Shown: positions 1 through 12,861, counted from the stretch's first letter. The stretch is 64,000 nt of DNA from Phytoseiulus persimilis (GCA_037576195.1 CM075101.1:27466001-27530000), one strand, 5' to 3'. A program made the numbers and translations. Notes: a model not told the origin generated them from the letters alone.

Positions 1-1406
1 TCATGCAGAGGAGTCCTTGATCAAAGCTTGACTCGGAAGCGTGCAACTAGGGCTCGGCCGTTTCTATCGCAGATTTCTCGAGGGGAGATCGATTTACCGC
101 TAGAGCTCGTGGTGAGAATCCATCCGAATCCTCCGAAGAGTGCAAAGTTCAAGGTGACATTGGAATCATCGCAAGCCGCGTTGAGTCCGTCAGAATTATT
201 CCCGACCCTGCTCAAAGATTCAGGCATGGAGGTGGAGTTTGAGTACTTCAATGGAAATCGAGTCGGATTCTTTGTATCAGGAAATAAGTACCGGATTCAA
301 GGTTTGCGCAGGATGATTATTCTCGTGGTGAAAAGGGATTTGTCCGAGCTCTTCGCCTTGAAGTTAATTCCCCCTCATTTGAAGGCGACGTTTACCCGTC
401 CCTGGCTCTCATGGTTGATCACTGCATTAAGAAAGTTCAGAAAGCTCAGGCTGACATCATATTGACGACGAAACCACCCGTATTCGATGATTTCCTTCAG
501 GTGATCGCAGATCACATCCAGGTAATACATGGTCAAAGTCGATGAAGGAAAAAACAGTGCGACGGCTCTGTTTGAAGCCTGCTAGCTGGCTGTGGAAGCT
601 GATGCGGTTCCGTTCCCTTCGCAGTCGATCCTGGCCTTGGAAGACACGGAGAAGCGTTTGGAGCAGCTGGCTAGCCAGTATAGAGCTGTTGAGAAGCGTC
701 TGCTGGCAAAAACGAAAGATAAGACACCGAGTCCCTTCAACAACTTGGACAAGCTGCTCGAGATGACTCACCACGATGTACGGAACAAGTACAATGGGGA
801 AATCGTTGTTCCGACAACGGTGATGCGTTGAGATTCTGAACTATATTTGAGGCCAACTTTTCCATGAAGCTCCTCCGAACATCGGACGAAGGCATCCGCG
901 TCCAAGCGGGATTGCCCGTAACGGCGTCGGCTCTGAACGCCGCAGGAGTCCTGGTTACACACCTGCTAGTGCTGTCGAGCCGGATCCCGCAGAGTTACGC
1001 CGGAACAGTGGTCAATCTCTTAAACTGTCAAGAAGAAGATGCATTCTCTGAAGTAAGTCCAGTGTGGCCGAATCATCTCTTCATTAATGTATTGGAGGAG
1101 CAATCGCGTTCGAGCATGTCATGTGTTGACGGCGATCTCGCGAGTGACGATACCTTCTTTCAGTTCTGGGAGGAACAAACAACGTCGGCCCTGTGTTCGC
1201 TGATGAAACAGTTGAAAATCGGGAAAGGTCTCCACGAGAGCTCAGGCCTTCAAGCGCTGTTGGCCATCTTGTGGGACAATCAGGTCGAAGAGGAAATCGA
1301 AGAACCACAGCGGAAGATACAGCCTGAAGAGGATTTGCAAGAAAAACCTTTTGAGAGGAATGACCAAGGAAGAGATATAGAAGGGGAGGGTAGCGATCAG
1401 TGGTGA
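1..1406 (+). CDS. BBS9: BBS9 / PTHB1, BBSome subunit (C-terminal ~409 codons, 5' end outside window)
   Basis: Subunit of the BBSome, the coat-like complex that moves membrane proteins in and out of cilia. Four exon blocks join in frame, all with phase-0 introns: 1-273, 312-521, 586-777 and 852-1406. The proposed introns (274-311, 522-585, 778-851) are only 38, 64 and 74 bp. Recognisable parts are the beta-rich platform segment (LPLELVVR, AKFKVTLESSQ, ELFP near codons 30-65) and, most clearly, the conserved helical stretch around RAVEKRLLAKTKDKTPSP followed by NNLDKLLE, which matches the vertebrate RRLLARFKDKTPAPLQHLD segment. The C-terminal helical region ends at TGA 1404-1406. A GTAAGT inside the last exon (near 1051) could mark a further intron, but the frame stays open. 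The first intron is the least certain, because an alternative 50-bp version starting at 262 also restores frame. In metazoans BBS9 implies ciliated sensory neurons. Confidence 0.92.
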
Positions 1407-1520
1407 ATCGAGAGCTCCTCCCGCACTACAGGAGGGTGAACCTCATACCTAGAGGGCTGATCTCCGCTTGCCAGACGAGGCTGTAGCCTTGGGTGTTAAA
1501 TCCCTACAAAGACCTGGAGC

Positions 1521-1526
1521 AATAAA
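1521..1526 (+). terminator. Poly(A) signal of BBS9
   Basis: AATAAA lies 115 bp after the BBS9 stop codon. It is the only canonical hexamer I noticed immediately downstream. Confidence 0.7.
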
Positions 1527-4500
1527 TGCGAACGATTCTTATTCTATTCTTTCACAATTTCCCGTTCTCGGCAGAGAAGCTCTGAAGAACAGTTGAGGCA
1601 GCTAGGATCCGGATGGAACGTCTTGTTGACATCACTGGGACTGGGAGTGCCCCGGCGATGGGACATGATTTGAATCAGATTTTCCGCTCCATCCTCGTTT
1701 TCGAGAGGAAAATGTAGCCGGGGGGAGGTCGCGGCGGTCACTCTCCTGGCCAATACTTGTGGGATTACCATCTCAACAGGTTTCCTCTAAGATCGTGGAC
1801 TGACCTCCTCGACACGTACACATCTGTGAGCAGATGAGGAATTCATAGAGTCAGCACGACGGTTCTAAGTGGAACGGCGAAGTCGCCGGAGGACTCTCAG
1901 GGGAGAAGCAAGAAATAATCCTTCTGAACCGCTGAAGATCTCGCGAAGTCGCGTAAGGAATCTCATAACAGTTCGATGTCAATGAGACTAACGGAATACC
2001 CCAAAGGATGGGGAAACACGATAGTTTCCTCCTCCGGAAGAATGAGGCGCGACAGATGACATCGATTCACAAAGGGCTGCAAACACCCTTCGCTCACCAG
2101 TGTTTTCGTTATCCTTCGCGTCTGTGGCCTGTTTGAGACCCCCTCGGACCCTCTCGGTCTCGTCACTCGTCCCCCAGCTTTCCGTTCTCCCCGTTGATAC
2201 CGTGCAAGTCACCTCAGCACGACGTTCAGTCTTCTCGAAGCGTGATCTAAATTCATAATTTTCGATGGTTTCCGCCAAGGCTCACCCAAGAATACAATAT
2301 ATTGAATAAGCCAGCCCGCGCTGTTCATCAGTTCAGCTGGAGTTGCAGTGGGACGGTACTCGCGCGACGGCCAGCTCGCTCGACACTGTTTTGAGATTGC
2401 TTGAATCCGTCTACTCTCGCCTCTCTTCTTCCCCGCATTCGGAATACAGACACCATTTATCCCGTGGGAGAAAAGGAATCCGGATGTTAGAGAAAAACGG
2501 AGCGTTCCTCTTCATCCTCTCAGTCTGCCAGCTCCATTCCGTACTCCGTACGCGACAGAAGGCGCTGGGTCTGGCAGCTGTGAGACGCGCAATTTTCGAA
2601 ATGAGCCAATAGGACTCTTCTAAACAGAGCCGCATCAGATCAGCGGGGACAGATCCTCCCTCTCAAGGCTAAAGGGAGGCGGCAACGAGCGCTCAGAAGG
2701 TTCACGATGAACGCATTATTTGGAGGGACCGCGCACCGTTCAGCCGTCCTCATGGTGGAGCCATCTCGGCCGAGAAGCTTGAACATGAGGCGGACAGAGT
2801 GCGTTTCAAAAAATAAACCGATTGATAGAAGTTGCTGGGGCTGTACAAGCCACAGTTCTTGTCCTCCGGTCTATGCTCATCTAATGGTGTCCGGCGCTCC
2901 AGGTGCCGATTTGAATTCTCGTCATTCCCTGGACTACCGGCGGTCCCGGTTGAGGTCAAGTCTGGGAGTCGAATGGTTGGCTTGATCAGATTGTTTTCTT
3001 GACCCACAGTGGGACAACGATAATCTCGACTTTGCAAAGTCGGAAGCAGAAGACCGCGCAGCGGTGAACTCGAAAGTATTTTCGGTACGCTGGGATGAGA
3101 TGATAAAATAAGTTATGATTTGAGCTTCTTTCCGGCACGTGACTTACACCTTCTTGATTCTGTCCGTGACTTTGTTAAACGCTTTGCCAGGCGGTGTGGT
3201 GTCTATCCCGACTCCATTGACCTCCCTCGGATTGAAAATCTTCAGGGAAGCGCTGACCTCAACATGCTCAAGGAAATCATACGCACCGATGAACTTCAGC
3301 AGTATAACAACAGGAGATCGGGTATACACCCAGAGTCAAAGTGTATCGCACGCTCCGATAGAGTCAACAACCTGGCGCATTTCAAGAAAGCCAGACTTGT
3401 AGAAACCTTCATTCATGTATGAAGAGATCCGAAACTGACACTGAGACCCAATCTTACGGCTTACTTTCATCGCTACAAGTAAAACATAATCCACCCTTTG
3501 CAGCGCGATCGAAAGGGTCTCGGGGGCTATGGCAGCCTGCCCTTCTCCCCGCAGACGCCACTGGTCTCGATCTCGATGCTCGACGCAAACCATACCCGAC
3601 CCAAGCTCGATAGAACTGTGAGGATGGACTCCGGATGCCGTGGTGACGTGGGGAGTATGGATTATACTTCGAGATTCAACGCCGCTGCCCGCCTGTTACC
3701 GCCTCCGTATCGGAATCCAGCGCGCTCTGCGCCTTCCCCGCATCACTGCTAAGCCTCTCTGCTAAGATGCGTTCGACAACATGGCGACCGGCTTGAGCTT
3801 GGCAGCTCTATCTAGCGGAACCTCTCTTGCGGTCTCTTTAAATAATGCGTTCATGGTGCTTTTTGTGAGCGCTTGCGGCCTAGACTCAGAGGCTGGAGCC
3901 TGCGGAAGCGCAACTCCAGTAGGAGCCTAACTCCACTAAGATCGAGATTCTCGGTCAGGACGTGGATTCGGCTCAGGATGACTTTCCCAGTCTCGACACA
4001 GGGGCTCAGTCTTTCGGCGTCATATTTGTAGATCCGACACTGAGACTGCATGCAGATTTTAAAATGCTCCGATCTGGAAAACAATTCCAATAAAGCTCAA
4101 TTGTGTTTCGAGTGCCTCGTAGAACCGACTCGTGCCCTCATTCCGCGCTGAGTTTCGCGCGTGAAAAATATAGGAGAAACAAACCAGCCACGTGTTGACG
4201 TTAGTCGGCTTTCCCAGTGAGCGGCCCCTTCTCTCCCGCTCTTCTGCCCTGCCACCGTCGACGGCCTTCGGAGGCGAGGGCCCTGTAGCGCGGCGGAACC
4301 CGAGCGGCAACAAGCGGCAGTAAAACAACTGACGTGAAATTGTGTGAATCTGCGACGAAAAACTTGTGCAATTTGAAGGTGGGTACTCTGAAGCAGCATC
4401 CAGTGCTGATCACAGCCGACTGAGTACATCCGAGTCGCCACAAACATCCACCTTACGGCGAACGGAGAAATGGGCGCGGTCCTCTGAGGGCAGGTTGTTT

Positions 4501-5960
4501 ACATAGGCTCCCGAACCCCACGATCATCGGGTTTCATCAGAATTTGCTCAGATATTCTTCAGCGCGCATTTTGTGGCTGACTTTTCTCGGTGATGGAGTG
4601 AGATCGATAAAAGCACTTTCGCGATACAAATCTCGTCTCCGAGTTCGCCCAGTTTCCGCAATGGACACTGTGTATATTTACGGCGCTCATCTCAGAAGTG
4701 GATAATGAGATGACAACTCCATTTTTTTCTCGGAGTGCTCCCTTGTGCTCTTGACCACGCGGTGAATCTTTGCCAAATTATTATTCTACAATTGTTTCGC
4801 GAGCGACTGGGGAGGAAGTATCACGAATTTGAGAATTCGCGAGAGAGACAGCACAGGCTCGCCCTGCGGAGCAGAAACATTTTCTGTATTTAGTCAAGTA
4901 GTGAGTGAACAAGCTGCGCTCCGCTCGAACGAGAATCAAAGCACGCGCTAGATTTGAGCCTGAACAGATTTTCCACCAGGTTTTCTGTATGAATTTCTGT
5001 CGGGGAAGAGCGTAACAGCAGCCATGCTTATATTCTGCTCGATAAAGTAGGGCCTCAAATCTCTTTTGCTAACGATCGAATCAAGGGGCCGAAATTGGGA
5101 ACCTTTTATCTAGGAGGAGAAGACGGCGACGTCAACCAAACAACAATAACCATTGGATGGCTCGCTGCCTAGTAGCCTCTTCGAACGTAGCGGCAAACGA
5201 ATGTTTATATACAATGAGTAATCAAGTCTGGGACAACTGGAGTACGTCCAACTGGCTGGTTATTCCTAATGGCTCTTGACGGTGCTGCTGCTGCTGTTGC
5301 CACCGCCGTTATCCTCATGCGTTCAAACGCACCGACACTGGACGACAAGACCCAATAATAATGATGATGATGGAGAAGACTCGCTGAGGCGGTAACGTGT
5401 CGTTTCTTGCTGGCAATTGTCTAACAATGTCCCTCCTCTCAGAGAAGGAACGAATGATCGAAAGGTATGCGCTGCCCCGCCACAGTGAAACAGACAGCTG
5501 ATCTATATTCGAAGACAACCGACTGCGTGCGGAGATCGGGGAGCTCGAACACTGTGGCTCTCGGTCGGCAGTGAGCTATGAGCGGAATTCCGACAATCGT
5601 CCAGCGGCGACCAACTGGCTCACTGGTCTGCTGGCTGGCAGAGAATTCTCGCAGATCGCATTTTGCAACGAATGTTGAAGACGGTCTGCGTTACAGCCTG
5701 AGTCGTATACTTGTGACGCTCACGATTCTCCAGGGCCGACGGGAATATAGTTACGCCTCGCAGTTCATCGAAACCCTCATCAACTCCTTCATAAATATTA
5801 GAGCTAATGATTTTGACTCCGACAGTATGCACTGCAGAAGTGCCGTTGCTTTGATAAGCTTGCCGCCGATCATTCGGTTAGTGAGCACGGCTGTCATTGA
5901 TCACCATCACACCAGCTGTGATAAATGGAACAACGGTAAAAAAATCCTCGCCGATTCTTA
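1527..5960. other. Mostly unassigned spacer, with weak minus-strand coding candidates
   Basis: No family was recognised here. On the minus strand, 1544-1771 reads as a 75-codon frame with plausible codon use and an in-frame ATG, and 1988-2278 is a longer open frame that ends at a GTGAGC. They might be exons of one small gene convergent with BBS9, but I could not join them convincingly. Minus-strand frames at 3144-3593 are in the same phase and separated by a single TGA. With 3851-4090 they share an SQC-R/F-I-like patch and may be remnants of a secreted-protein family. 4450-5500 shows only AT-rich patches and short GCT repeats near 5285. Confidence 0.4.
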
Positions 5961-5969
5961 CAGGGAGCG

Positions 5970-7545
5970 ATGGCGCCAACTAAGGATAATGACACCACCC
6001 ATCTCGATCAATTCTCGGCGGAGGAGCTTGAGGACATACTCGTCCAGCTTTGCGATGCCGAGGGCGTAAAAGTGTCAGCTGATGACGACAAACCACTCAA
6101 GAACCTTGGAAAGAACGCAATGGACAATGCAGGTCTCGGTGGACTCGGTAAATAATCTTCCGTCCTTGTGGTTTCCTTCGTTGTGAACGGCGAACGAACT
6201 GTCAGTCCCCTCCCGCGCAAACGAGTCGAGCACACACGGGAGCGATTCGCCCAAAGAGTTATTTTTAGTTTATCAGTTCAATCCTCTCTCATCTGGGTCA
6301 CTTTTGCTTTTTCGGAAGATGAGCGTCGTCCTCGACAATAATAAGCTCGATCCCGCTCTCCAATTACGATAGGCTGGAGTTCCTCGCACTACCCATGGCG
6401 CTACATTGAGATTTCCGGTGTCATCTGGATGAGAAAGAACTTCTGACCGCATTCCAGGCAAGAAGATATTCGGTGGCGGAAAGAAGAAAGAAGAACAGCC
6501 TCCCGAATCTCCCGATGGGACAGCCCCCGCTGAGCCTGAACCCGCGGCACCAGGTCCTCCGGCAGCCAGACCTGCTTCTGACGTGATTCGTGAACTCGAT
6601 CTGGGCGATAAACAGGGTCTCATCGGAGTTTTGCAGAACGTCATGGGTGAGCTGATTCATGGGTCGTAAACGATGGAATGCAGTTTCCCTCTGTCAGCCC
6701 TGATGAAAATTCGCATTGCGCGCCTCGGGGTTTTCATGATGAGTTTGGTTTCATTACAGCCTCCGCCCTTTCTGGTGAGCTAGACGGGAACAGCGCCGGC
6801 GGGAACCGTAAGTGTTATATTGGCTTTTTGTGTTACTAACAAGAGCAGTGCGATGGCTTTCGGTTCTGGTAAAACACGACCTATTCTCAAGACGATTGCC
6901 TGTTCGCCCGCTTGTCTGTCAGTCTACGTGACCGACTAGTCACTCACAACAGGCCAGATTCTCTCGTGAAATTCTCTGTTCATTGCTAACCCAAGCGCTT
7001 TCGCCACACACGCTGCTAGGACGCCAGTTAACTCTACGAGCATTGGCAACCTCTGGTAAGAAGGAGAAGAGGAAGAAGCGAGTGTGGTTCTTTTGTTCGG
7101 GAACAACCGGCAGTAGGAACGCGGTAGCGAATAGGGAAGGAATCGTATTTAGATGCTTGAAGTGGTTCTCCCATTATAGCCCTGTTCGCCTGCTTCGGTA
7201 AGCTCCTCAAAGGCGGAGGTTCCAAGTCCCGAAACGCAATCCAGACCAGCAGCACTCAAGGAGAGGAAACTCAGGCTGACGGGGCGACTTCATCTGGCTC
7301 AAGCGCCCCAGGTAAAGCTATGCAAGATCGATGATCAACGGATCGCCGAGGGAGAGGAATGAAACGCCTAAATTTTGACGGGATTTTTCGACTTCACAGC
7401 CGTTCCGACGATGGACGACCTGAAGACTCCCGACGCCCTCTTCAAATACATCACAGGACATCCCGCCGTTAAAACCATGCTGATCTCTGGCGTGCAGACC
7501 TTCCTCGCGAAAGCGCTCCAGAACGCACAGGCTGGGAAGGCATAG
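5970..7545 (+). CDS. Uncharacterised 230-residue protein, five exons
   Basis: Function unknown. Exons 5970-6147, 6458-6646, 6760-6807, 7180-7311 and 7400-7545 have GT-AG borders, all introns in phase 1, and sum to 693 nt (230 aa plus TAG). The ATG sits in a good context (GAGCGATGG) just after a TTCTTACAG acceptor, so there is a 5'UTR intron. The N-terminus is acidic and helical (SAEELEDILVQLCDAEG), followed by a Gly/Lys-rich linker (GLGGLGKKIFGGGKKK). Next come a Pro/Ala/Glu-rich segment, an amphipathic helix (VIRELDLGDKQGLIGVL), a short variable part with a single Cys, and a C-terminal helix (FKYITGHPAVKTMLISGVQ). No signal peptide or TM segment is seen. The mix suggests a soluble scaffold-like protein. 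A 36-nt candidate cassette exon lies in the third coding intron (7020-7055). The consistent phase and frame make a real gene likely. Confidence 0.75.
7020..7055 (+). other. Candidate 36-nt cassette exon in the preceding gene
   Basis: A segment inside the intron between 6807 and 7180 is bordered by CTGCTAG and GTAAGA. It is 36 nt long, has no stop in the phase set by the flanking exons, and would add 12 residues. The coordinates and phase come from the sequence; that it is used is inference. Confidence 0.35.
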
Positions 7546-10500
7546 AGAGACAGGCGTCGCTTTCCAGGAGAACAGAGAGCGGATCATCGGGGATTGATTT
7601 CGTTTGCAATTTCAAATTTATGTTCATAAGCTGTGAATGTCTGCGGTAGGAATCTTCAAACCATGAGAGCCATCTCTAGTCGCGAATACGGGGAGTGACA
7701 GCGAGGATGCTAATTTATGTGCTGTGAATCTTGCGGCCGGGAAGAGAAGAAAATTGTATATGCTTGGGGTTTGTGTCTCCGCAAAGAAAATTTATCGCAA
7801 CCGGAGTGGAAATCTGGAGCGCAGGAGAAATCGAAGCTTCCGCTACAGCCTCATTTCAAACTGTTTACCGATTGATCAGGACCGTTGGAATTTCGGCATC
7901 GACTCTGATGTCACCCACCTCAGAGGGAGTCAGACTGTTAACTTAAGTAGCGGAACAAAAACGAGAGAAAACACATCCGACAAGGTGCTGCGGTACGATG
8001 CTCGTTGAACCAGTCTTAGGAAATCGGTTCGGTCCAGACCTAACCGCCTGATGACGTACCTACCTGCCGTCCAATCTACTCTCTTTTCCAACAATATTCT
8101 ATACCATGTCTGAGAACGTCCGCATAATCTCCTACATAGTGAAAGCGTTGTAGCGTTGAGCTCTTCATCATTCAGCGGGACCTCGTTTCCCCCAGACGGG
8201 AAGATAAGCAACCAGGCTGAAACAGACAGACACACAGACAGGCAAGGAAAAAAGCACACAGTTGAACAAACAAGCGAAGGCAGAGGGAAGTTGATCGAGT
8301 AATCAAACAAACACACACCGAACCGGCCGATTGATTCCGCAGACTCAAATAGGTGCTGGTACGGGGTCCTGCTCATCGGTTCAACATGAACCGAACCCCA
8401 ATAATCATATCCCTTCTACTATACCATAGATATACAGGTTCGGAAGTTGACCTCATACATGGTAACCTTTTTCGCTCTCAATCTATACATCTGCTTCTGC
8501 TCCGCAGAATGAATGATAAGTCTCCTCATCAAAGTCGTCGACAATCTGTTCATATTCTGTTTTGAAAATCACTGCAAACTACAGTTTCATCGACAACTTC
8601 ACCCATTACCGCCACCCACTTATACATTGATTGAAAAACACAAAACAGGCAAGTATTCTACATGTTTGATGCGATTCCTTTTCGTATTGATGATATACTT
8701 ATGACAAGAATATCTACTACCACTATCACTAAGACAGCCATCACAATGGAATACAAACGAGATTTACCAGTTCAGGCTGGTGATGACTGACGAGACCCTG
8801 GCATTTGCCGTCCACCATAGATTTTGTCGTGTAACTTTGTCTCAAGTTTAAATAAATTGAACTATTATTCGAACGTGAGTGAGGTGTTTTGCATATGATT
8901 CTATCGAAAGTGCATATTGGTGGGTGCTGGAAGGTAGCTCAGCATTAAAAACAGGGCTTGCGAAAACAGTGGAGAATACTTCACAGGACGAATTTTACGG
9001 ATGAATAGATTGCGTACGAGCCAGAATACAGTTTGAGTTGGTTGAAAGGAATATATGTACTCTTGAGCCTAGTCCCGCCGGGGCGAGTCAGTTAGCAGGA
9101 GGCGGGTCTCACCCCGCTTGACCCTCGAAGATACCCATTGCCTGAAGAAGGCCGTTCATACATATAATCTGTCATATTCTGGTTAGAGGGGCAAGGAGGA
9201 AGGGGGAAGGAGGGAGTGGGTGCGTGTCATCAAACCGTGAAGAGAGGCCTAGGAGTCTAGCTAGCATCATATCGTGGCGGTGTGCTTCATTGTTAAGATT
9301 CGTATCCCGGTCATACATGTGAAAGAGCATAATCTGATGAGAGGGTGGTGGAGGAACGGGGAGGAGACAAGGCGGATGGCCTATGTCCTTCGTTGTGAGC
9401 CGCCCAAGAAAATGCCGCCAGTTCCCTATCGATCCGATCAATCGCGAGGAAGTTCATCGAGAACATACAAACAAACAGATCCCGGGTTTTCTATGCTATG
9501 TGAAAGTTAGCCTCGTTGGCCGATTCTTTCATGGAATCCGTTAGCGACATGCTCATCGACTCGAAACATGCGTGGCTCTTGGATTGAATCAATCTTGGAG
9601 CTCCAAGTTCAGTTGATCAAAGAAATACGCGGATCCAGGCGAGGCGCGTTAACTACATCCCGGCGTCATTTGGGCGCCGGCGTTAATCAGGGTCCGTCGA
9701 CAGTTGGACCTCAGAGTCCACTCGACACCTGTGACGTTTTGCCTCCGGCGTCAATAGAACGCTGGCTTCCACAGCTTGAGGAAGAACGCAAACATCCAAG
9801 TAGTCCATGGTGGTGCCGCACATCGCGAGTTGTGGTACAGAAAGCCAGACTAACTTATCCGAGTTTTCATACAAGGGTGGTCGACGAAGCGCAGGAGCCT
9901 AAGGCACACCAGGATCTCTCTGCGCGGAACAGGTACCCCGGACCTCGGAAGCTGAGTCGCCTCTGCTATTGACGTGCTCTCGTGAGAAAGAGGAGAGCTC
10001 CGGATGTTTGTAAACAGAACAATCGTCTGCGAGCACACCGCCGCGTCTCCATAGGGAAGAACCTCAAGACATTCCTGTGCTGTAGTGAATGCTGATGTGC
10101 AAGTCCGTCGAGACCATCGAATAGTGAACAGAAAGTGATTGTTCGCTACGAAGGTGAGGAGCGAGTCATTAAGACTCGTGGGTTGAGTCGTGAGGAGAAG
10201 CCTGCAAGCGTCAGTCGTGTTTGCTTCTAGGAGAGGATGAGACACTCAAGCTCACTTCCCGACGATAATCGAACCGTGGAGAAATGCTTTCATGAGATGT
10301 TGCATGAATTCTTATTGCTTCCGGAAAATCAGTTAACATCTCACTCAGCTGAGAAAGTGATTCCTCCAAACATCTTCAGCACCATCGGCGAGCACAGAAT
10401 CTCACCGAGCCCCGACTAAAATTCGGTCTCGAAAGAACTGTCGGCGGCCTCCAGACTGGCCCTCCAGCTCCCCGCGCTGACCTATCGCAAGGATGGGGTT

Positions 10501-10940
10501 ACTCTCAGCAGTTGCTCGGACCCTGTGTGAGTCGGGTGGCAACGGGTTCCCTAGGCGACCCAGGAATCGCAGAAGAGTATCGGGTTTGACCGAACCGCAA
10601 CATCGCCCCGGCTCCCTCCCTATCGGAAGAAGACTTTTTGCTCCCCCGACGGGGCTCCCGAGAAATGTCTGAAGAATTGCGATCACCGATTCCCTCCTTA
10701 AGAGAGACCATGATCGTATAAATGTCAAGTTCAACCGATTCAGCTATTCTGGTGCGCAACCGAAGTCTATTGTTCGGGTTGGCTCCGCACGGGCGGGGAC
10801 AACCCTGCCACTGTCGCTCAGAATGTCACTCCCTTTTCTCCATTATCTCGAATGCGCTAGTGAAGAGGGGATAGAAGTCTTCGTTCGCTTGACTAGGATT
10901 ATATGTTTCATTTTTTTCCACCAGATTCATCCCTTGATTC
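7546..10940. other. Gene-poor spacer
   Basis: No gene recognised. 8380-8900 is distinctly AT-rich with short CACAGACAG-type repeats just before it (8220-8250). 9568-9972 is a 134-codon open frame without family resemblance. The end of the interval probably contains the COPS5 promoter and leader, because an acceptor (AATTTCAG, ending at 10948) precedes the COPS5 start. Confidence 0.5.
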
Positions 10941-10969
10941 AATTTCAGGCCCGCGCAATCTTTGAACAG

Positions 10970-12651
10970 ATGGATGCACCTGCTGCGTTCAAAAGATGGG
11001 AAATGGAGAATCGGATTGAAGACGTCGGCGCCGATGCCATCTATCGGTTCGACGCAGTGCAGAATCGTGACATCCTTCACGCAAAACCGTGGGAAAAAGA
11101 TAGGCATTATTTCAAAGACATCAAGATTTCCGCGTTGGCTTTGTTGAAAATGGTGATGCACGCCCGCTCCGGAGGAAATCTCGAGGTTATGGGACTCCTT
11201 CTGGGTAAGCTGTTGAGAATTGCAGTCACTCGTCTCGATACTCAGGTTTCAATATGACTGTCCCGATTTTGTCCTCATTCCGGCAGGCCTTATAGCGTCT
11301 TCTACCTCCAAATACATTGAGCTCTGCGAATCTCATCTCGAATTTCGACATTCCCAGGGAAAGTCGACGCGAACCTGATGATAGTCATGGACTGCTTCGC
11401 ACTTCCGGTCGAAGGTACAGAAACCAGGGTGAACGCTCATACCGAGGCCTACGAATACATGGCGACATACGCAGACGCTTGTAAGCAAGTGGGGCGTCTC
11501 GAGAACGTCATTGGCTGGTATCATTCACATCCCGGATACGGATGCTGGCTCTCGGGTACGTTTGGTACAGACCTGAGCATTTTGTTTGGTGTAGTCATGT
11601 GATTACCAGACGTCACGACTCGCCGACCCTCGTTTCTAGCGTTCGAAATTGCACCTGACGAAATGGGTCAATCGACCTCGGACCTCTCTTGAAGGGCGGG
11701 GTGCATGAACCGCCCTGTCCTTTGACACTGATGTAATCGAGGTGGCTTACCATATCGGCTTGTCTCTTTCAAACTCAGGAATCGACGTGACAACACAGAC
11801 CACGAACCAACAATACCAGGAACCGTTCGTTGCCATCGTCATCGACCCTGTGAGGACAGTCTCGGCGGGCCGAGTCAATCTAAGCGCTTTCAGAGTGTAT
11901 CCGAAGGTTCGTATCATCGGATTCTGTTTCACTCAATTTGTTTGTCAGTAATTTTCCTATGCTCACGATAACTCTGTCTTGACGCGAGAGCTCCATTCAA
12001 CTGCGAATACCTCTCCGTGCAGGGTTACCAAACTCAGAAGAACGGCGTTGCGGAGTATCAAAGCATCCCGCTCTCTAAAATAGAGGATTTCGGAGTTCAC
12101 TGCCATCAGTATTATTCTCTGGATGTGAGCTATTTCAAGAGCTCCTTGGACGCCGCCCTGCTGGATAACCTATGGAACAAATATTGGGTCAACACATTGA
12201 GCAGTTCCACCCTCCTCACCAACGCAGAGTACAACACAGGTAAATATCGATTTATGGCTATGCCGTTCCATCCCGTTCCGTTCCTCAAGTACTGATCTTC
12301 GGGCTGTTGACGGGAATCACGGCCGAAACTTCGTCTTCCAGGCCAAATCATTGATCTGAGTGAGAAACTTAGTTCGGCTTCGAATCAGCTGCGAGTTGCC
12401 AGCCTAACCGGAGTCGATGAAGAGCAGTGCCAGTTGAACAAAGCGAATAAAGATGCATCGAAAGCAACTGTCGAAGTTCTGCAGGGACTCATGACTCAGG
12501 TAAGCGTCGCATCACGTCCTTAGTTCTCAAGGTTTCCTCCCAGCCCTCGGTCTGCCCATCTGACTTCCATTCGATTATTCTCAAGGTTTTGAAAGACCGG
12601 CTCTTCAACCAAGTCAGCTCTTCCAAAGACCCTCAGGCTTCATCCAACTGA
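10970..12651 (+). CDS. COPS5: COP9 signalosome subunit 5 (CSN5/JAB1), JAMM deneddylase
   Basis: Catalytic subunit of the COP9 signalosome, which removes NEDD8 from cullins and so controls cullin-RING ubiquitin ligases in nucleus and cytosol. Six exons: 10970-11204, 11358-11555, 11779-11906, 12023-12239, 12342-12499 and 12586-12651. They sum to 1002 nt, 333 aa, against 334 in human. The MPN domain carries the JAMM zinc site in full: the Glu in NLEVMGLL, then [12 protein letters not shown] joined across an intron to [36 protein letters not shown]-like [15 protein letters not shown] and [18 protein letters not shown] follow in family order, and the protein ends after [15 protein letters not shown]. 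The start is the first ATG after an acceptor in the leader. No key residue is missing, so the enzyme should be active. Confidence 0.98.
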
Positions 12652-12832
12652 TCTGCTTCACCACAAGTTGTGTGAAGTGGGATGTTCGGTTGTACAATCC
12701 TTCTTCCGACTATGATAGTTCGCCGTATCTGTTAGAACGAAGTTTTTCGAAGTTGAAGCCTTAATGCGGGATTCCGCTGCGCTCTCAATGCGTTTGAAAC
12801 GAGAGCTCGACTCCTGTGCGATTCAAAGAATC

Positions 12833-12838
12833 AATAAA
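12833..12838 (+). terminator. Poly(A) signal of COPS5
   Basis: AATAAA lies 182 bp after the COPS5 stop and only 24 bp from the opposing poly(A) signal of the convergent cuticle gene. Confidence 0.75.
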
Positions 12839-12861
12839 ACTGTAAATTATTCGTTTCTCGT

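Noticed and set aside
7930-8376. 148-codon minus-strand frame with a Cys/Ser/Leu-rich hydrophobic stretch
   Set aside because: The hydrophobic part comes from a CAGACA-type simple repeat read on the other strand; no start context, splicing or family.
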